Shown in pieces: positions 59,412 to 64,000 of a DNA stretch of 64,000 nt (its first letter is position 1; each line of letters starts with the position of its first letter). A program made the translations under genes and the position numbers. Source of the stretch: Blasia pusilla (lineage: Eukaryota; Marchantiophyta; Marchantiopsida; Blasiales). The notes under the pieces are model-generated. The model was not told the origin of the DNA. It did not search any database and worked only from the letters and a program-made list of their open reading frames with translations. The stretch is from contig CM114273.1 in the NCBI GenBank assembly GCA_050084515.1, positions 31,000,001 to 31,064,000 of the forward strand, written 5' to 3'.

Positions 59412-60558
59412 GATTGCACCTGCAAACACGGAGCTCCTTCTCGAGTGCATCCTGAGGGCAACACAAACAGAGCACGCGCACTCGGGGCAGTTTCTCAAGA
59501 CACCTTGAGAACAGAGCACGAGCACGACCGGGCCAAGAGCGGAAAGAGAGTGTGCAAAGAGCCCTCGAGTACATTGGGCTCTTGAGTGCCAAGAGCTCTC
59601 GAGGAGCGCACAAGAGCACAGAGAGAAGAGCACAAGAGAGCACGAACTAGGCGGAGCTTGGAGCTAGGAACCAAGATGCAAAGGCAGAAGTGAGGGGAAT
59701 GGCGGAGCCTGTAGTGAGCGGAGGGGGGGTAGGGGAAAGCGGGGAATGATTTGCGGCGGCTGTGGCTGATTTGAGCGGGCAGCTTTGAGCCAAATCTAGG
59801 CCGTTAGATCTAGGTCGAGGGGGGAGCGCCGTTGGATGTGTGGAGGCGGCAGTTGCGGCATGAGGGGTTGGGTTGGGTAGACTAGGTCAAGCCTAGGTTT
59901 GGGCAACTTAACTTAGGCTTCTTATATTTAAAATTCATAAATAAAACTAAACCCTCTCTAAACCAATTTTTTCTCCAAATATTCCTCCCACTCTAATTTT
60001 GACCATTCTCTTCTAACTTTTTCAACCGTTTTTCTAACTTTTTTATTTTTTCTTTAGTTTTCAATAAAAACAATAAAATTTTCCATTCTACTGTTAATTT
60101 CTCGTCTTCAATTAGGGTCTCGTTGATTTTGTTCCATCCTATTCCACATCTAGCCTCTATCTTCTATCCTCTAAAAGCCTTTCTTTCTCGCGACTCACTT
60201 CATCGTCTATATTTGAAAAACAAACCCTTCATCTCTCCCGTGCATCGCACGGGCACCTTACTAATCCGATCTACGGTACAGGTACGGAGCTGGTTGTCAT
60301 ACCTTCTTGTCGATCTGGGCTTCGTTCGAAGTGGGTTCTTTTCTGCTGTTGGTTCGGAAGGGGGTGAGAAGTGTTGGTGGTTAGAAATGGAGCGTGTCTT
60401 CTGACTGGCAGCCATTGCGACGAAATGCAGTGAAAAGCTTTAGTCGTACGGTCCCTAAGGTTAGACTCCTTGGAGTCGTGGAGCAGCAGGGTTTCTATGA
60501 TAAGTTGACTACGGAACGTAGAGCATAGAATATGTTGAATTGCTTCTCTTTCTCTTTC
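59412..60558. other. No gene recognised
   Basis: Starts with the target-site copy of element 3. A GC-rich part (59.65-59.9 kb) is followed by an AT-rich part; no recognisable coding sequence. A 93-codon plus-strand frame at 60123 has no recognisable features. Confidence 0.4.
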
Positions 60559-61010
60559 GCAAGGCTACGACAGGCACTACTTAATGAGTCCAGTCTCTCT
60601 CTCTCTCTCTCTTTCTTGTGACGATGGGGAAGAAACCTCCAGCCACTACTTCGTCACCAGTGAAAAATTCCCAACACAAAGAGCGGCAGCCTATCCTGAA
60701 ATTTCTAAGCTAGTCAAACCAGAACTGTTCATCACGTTCAGTAGCCTAGATTCAATGCCCAAGACTGCTGCAATGATAAGTAACGTGCATTGGGGATTCC
60801 AATTAGGCCAGTTAGGTAGTGTCGTCAAGGTCTTCTTGGTTGATACTTTGAAGCTCCGTACCAACACTCAGTATGATCAGCACTCACACTATATGACGGA
60901 ATCTCCATCCTTCTCATTTCTTTCTCTCTCCCTAGCACCACCCAACCAAGGGCGCGGGGTCATGGTTGCAAGGGTACGACGACCACTACGACGAGTACTA
61001 TATAATGAAC
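60559..61010 (+). mobile_element. LINE 3'-end fragments, two in tandem
   Basis: A short tail (caaggctacgacaggcacta to taatgagtccag, 60559-60593) is followed by a (TC)n run. A 5'-truncated copy then starts at the zinc-motif segment (tgtgacgatgggg, 60617) and ends near 61008. It is diverged from the COQ2-intron LINE and contains DDGEETSSHYFV and a variant 3' tail. This is the same tail-to-copy arrangement as at 41.75-41.94 kb. Confidence 0.75.
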
Positions 61011-63110
61011 AACATTCTTTTATCAATTAGAACTTCTGTGATATGATCAGGGTGTAGGTCGCGGATCTTTTCCAGGGCCCTTCCCTCACCGCGATCAAGC
61101 TAGCAAGAACCATGTTTAGATTGCCAAATTCCAATATAGGTCTGTGAAACTTAAAGAGCATCGCCTGGAACAAGCACCTCAAGGAACTTATTGTTTGTGC
61201 TCTTTCGGCTCAATTGTTGCACAATTTGCAAATAAAACTCCCATGGCCCTTTCGTATCCTCCCTGGATAATCAGAGGAAGAAATTTTCCTTGGATTGAAG
61301 CCTGTGCGTGGAGTCCAGTGAACTAGGACTGAGGGAATTTCTGATGAACAGTGCTGCATTCTAATGACGGAAGGATGGGGAGAGGTTTGATGGTTTCCTA
61401 TCCATACCCGAATGGCCTTTTGTGGACAATCTCTTTGAATTGTAGTGAGTTTTTCTTGCCTTGTGTGTATCCAAGTTCACGGGCATTTAATCCTTGCTGT
61501 AGACCTCACCAATTCACACAGAGCAGATGTGGTTTTGGAAATTACCCGAACTCTTTAAAAGAATCGTTTTGATTCTTGTAAAATCTATGGGTAAATGGGG
61601 TTAGGTTTGATGGTTCTGTCGATCTGCGAGCATGCTCTCCTTTTACCATTGTCTGTAGTAACCATACGCAGAGAGTTTCTACTGCAGCCCAAGCTAATGG
61701 GCTTTTGAGCCATGCTCACAAGCGCGCACACACATTCTCAGGGCCACAATCTACAAAAGAATTAGCCTTGACTCTTGCATACTATGACACTGGAGTTCTT
61801 CTGAAATATATCTTTGGGTGTGATGCAACAGGGGAGAGGTGTGATGCAAGTGTGCGTTTCACCTCCACATTAGAAGCAGATTGTCCTGTGCTCTGTCTTG
61901 AGTCATCATAGATATCGAGTTGTAATTACCACCTTTCGGTTGGTTTCCTTCCGATGGATGTCTTGTGTCTTCAAACTCCTCATATGTTTCTGTTCAGTAT
62001 TTAGATATTTCTTCGAAGAACGAATGATGGGATTAATTGTCCACGGGGATCCCAGAGGGCCATGGGAAGAGGATCAAGTGTACTATACACAAGCATCCAC
62101 AGTTTTTTGCTGCCGTTTAGCTCCCACCTTTGCAGAACTCCATCAGATGTTTTTCAGGGCCGCGAGAAGTCTATTCTGACGATTTAGAATGCTTCAGTAC
62201 TATCTTATGCTACCACTCAGCTAACTGCTCTGTGGAATTGATTTCAATGTCAGTTGCCAATCAGGTCTTGTGATATTGAAGGAAGGCAGCACACATGGCG
62301 TCCGGAGCATCACACTCCGCTTTCCAGCCAGAGAAGCACAAGGTAATTGCCGGGGCCAGCTTGCTGTAGTCAAGAACAAGTTAGATTTGCAACACAGAAC
62401 TGAGGCAAATTCAACATTGTTCGTGGGTGATGCATCGTTACTTGTCGACGATAGTGTGTTTGTAAGAGGGTTTCAACAGTGTTCTCCAAGCTTTGAGTCT
62501 TGAAAAAAATTGGCAATTTTAATTTCTTGACCGCGAATTTCTTTGGAGCCATATTTGAAAGATGAGGTAGTTTTGTTTCTTGCACAATCTCTTCTTCTTT
62601 GCTAACTAAATTTAAGATGCAGCTTAACTTTGTGGGATGTGGTGAATTTCCTCTTCGTAATCAACTGTCATTCCCTGGCTTGAATCATACCCACATGTTA
62701 ACACCGCTCCTCTTGCATCCAATCATAACGTGGGAAGTGACTGTGATACAAGCACAAAACTCTAGAGCAGTGACACAAGGTAAAAGCGTTTGTAGAGCTT
62801 GGAACCCACCCTTATATCCATTGTCGGGAACTTAGATGGAAGCCCTGGTATCTTGACACCATCATGATTGTAGTTTTGGTCTCCTCCGCGGGAAGATAGA
62901 AACTGAGTAGTCCATGCTGAAATCTTTCATGCACCGAATAACCAGTCTTCTTTCTATGATCTTGATGCTGTACAGCGGCAATCGGTACAGTTTCTATTTG
63001 AGATTGAATTGAACTGCTTCTTCCTCCTCTGAAAGTGTTACCTTATAAAGCCCATATTGATCACATTGCAATCATTCATATAAGGCTCAATTCTAATCTC
63101 TTAACCTTTT
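61011..63110. other. No gene recognised
   Basis: About 2.1 kb with short open frames only, none recognised. No repeats stand out. Confidence 0.4.
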
Positions 63111-63121
63111 TCTGTCTATAT

Positions 63122-63802
63122 ACTGTGGGAGCAAGATGAGAAAGCATTCGTGGATACCATAACCAAAGCAGTGGGCAAACGCTCACAGCAGAACAGCATG
63201 GAGGAAGCCATGAAAATGTCTGACCTCTCTCTTTTGACGGTATATCCCGAGAGGGCAGAACTGAAGAACTATTTGTGGGGAACCCCTTGCTTGGGAACCC
63301 GGCTCAAGTTCAAGTTCAGGACGGGGGCAATCCCCTTGAACCATAAGAAAAGCAGGATGGGAACACAACTAAACTCTTGCGCCTTGTGTGACGATGGGGA
63401 CGAAACCTCTAGTCATTACTTGGTCTCCTGCGCAAAATTCACAACACACAGAGCAAGAGCATATGCTGATATTGCTAAGCTGGTAGCACCAGAATTGTTC
63501 AACACATTCAGTAGCCTTGATTCATTGCCCAAGCTGCTGCACTGGTAAGTAATGTCTATTGGGGATCCCAATCAGGTAAAGTAGATTGTGTGGTGAAGAG
63601 TTTCTTGGTTGACACTTGGAAGCTCCGCACAAACACGTTGTTTGGTCAGCACTCACACTATATGAGAGTGTCTCCCTCCTCTCATATGGTACCTTCTTCA
63701 CTTGCTTCTCTCTCTACACCCATCCCAGTCTCGAGCACCGTCCAACCAGGGCGCGGGGTCTATGGTCGCAAGGCTACGACAGGCACTACTTAATGAGTAC
63801 AG
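63122..63802 (+). mobile_element. 5'-truncated LINE copy with target duplication
   Basis: Matches 41161-41843 of the COQ2-intron LINE over its full 681 bp with roughly 20 differences. The 11-bp sequence tctgtctatat lies directly before (63111-63121) and after (63803-63813), a clear target-site duplication. It defines the LINE 3' end as ...taatgagtacag without a poly(A) tail. The zinc motif reads [18 protein letters not shown] with all four metal ligands; one frame change lies near 63535. Confidence 0.92.
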
Positions 63803-63813
63803 TCTGTCTATAT

Positions 63814-64000
63814 TTCAGCAGCTAGAAAGCAAAGTGGGTACAGGTTCTTCTTAACGAAGTGGATTGTTCTTCATGGAAAATTGTATTTGTGAAGTCCATA
63901 TAATGCATTCTCCAATATTTTGTAATCTACAATTGGACGAAATTTCTAATTTTCATCATGGCTATAGTATCAAATGTCTCACCATAATCCAAGTCATCTT
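63814..64000. other. Window end, nothing recognised
   Basis: AT-rich DNA without recognisable features. Confidence 0.4.

Overview
The window looks like nuclear DNA of a repeat-rich green plant. Two intron-containing plant-type genes can be rebuilt exon by exon: a class 3 (mono/diacylglycerol-type) lipase and the mitochondrial ubiquinone gene COQ2. Almost everything else is transposable-element DNA, mostly decayed, plus satellite and microsatellite repeats. I cannot name the species. DNA-methyltransferase-bearing Gypsy elements are, as far as I recall, reported from charophyte algae, so a non-seed streptophyte (alga, bryophyte, lycophyte or fern grade) is my low-confidence guess.

Layout. 1-7.1 kb: lipase gene on the minus strand (1916-5618, five exons, 462 aa) with a GC-rich upstream region. 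7.1-9 kb: AT-rich, no gene seen. 8.95-11.4 kb: truncated plus-strand Gypsy element with gag and protease only (element 1). 11.9-14.05 kb: minus-strand region with a candidate 392-bp LTR, an initiator-tRNA-Met-type primer site and two unrecognised ORFs. 15.76-15.97 kb: long GA microsatellite. 15.97-25.78 kb: near full-length minus-strand Gypsy element (element 2). 27.0-28.65 kb: satellite with a period of about 150 bp. 29.1-30.6 kb: decayed coding relic of unknown kind. 34.0-44.06 kb: COQ2 (minus strand, eight exons, 539 aa), whose third intron carries a plus-strand LINE (37.2-41.84 kb). 44.69-47.88 kb: two solo-LTR-like repeats of about 1 kb. 49.27-59.41 kb: second full-length minus-strand Gypsy element (element 3). 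60.5-61.0 and 63.12-63.80 kb: 5'-truncated copies of the same LINE family.

The most interesting system is the Gypsy family of elements 1-3. Its pol is gag, aspartic protease, a DNMT3/DRM-like cytosine-5 DNA methyltransferase, RT, RNase H, DDE integrase and a C-terminal PHD finger. In element 2 the methyltransferase lies in the same reading frame as protease and RT. Elements 2 and 3 also share an unexpected terminal layout. In element sense it is L - internal - polypurine tract - A - L - A, with TGTC/GACA-type ends and a 4-bp target duplication visible for element 3. That is the topology of 'split direct repeats' (known from PAT/Ngaro-type tyrosine-recombinase elements), here in elements that encode a DDE integrase. 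No canonical primer-binding site was seen after L. Both elements are inactivated by stops, frameshifts or deletions.
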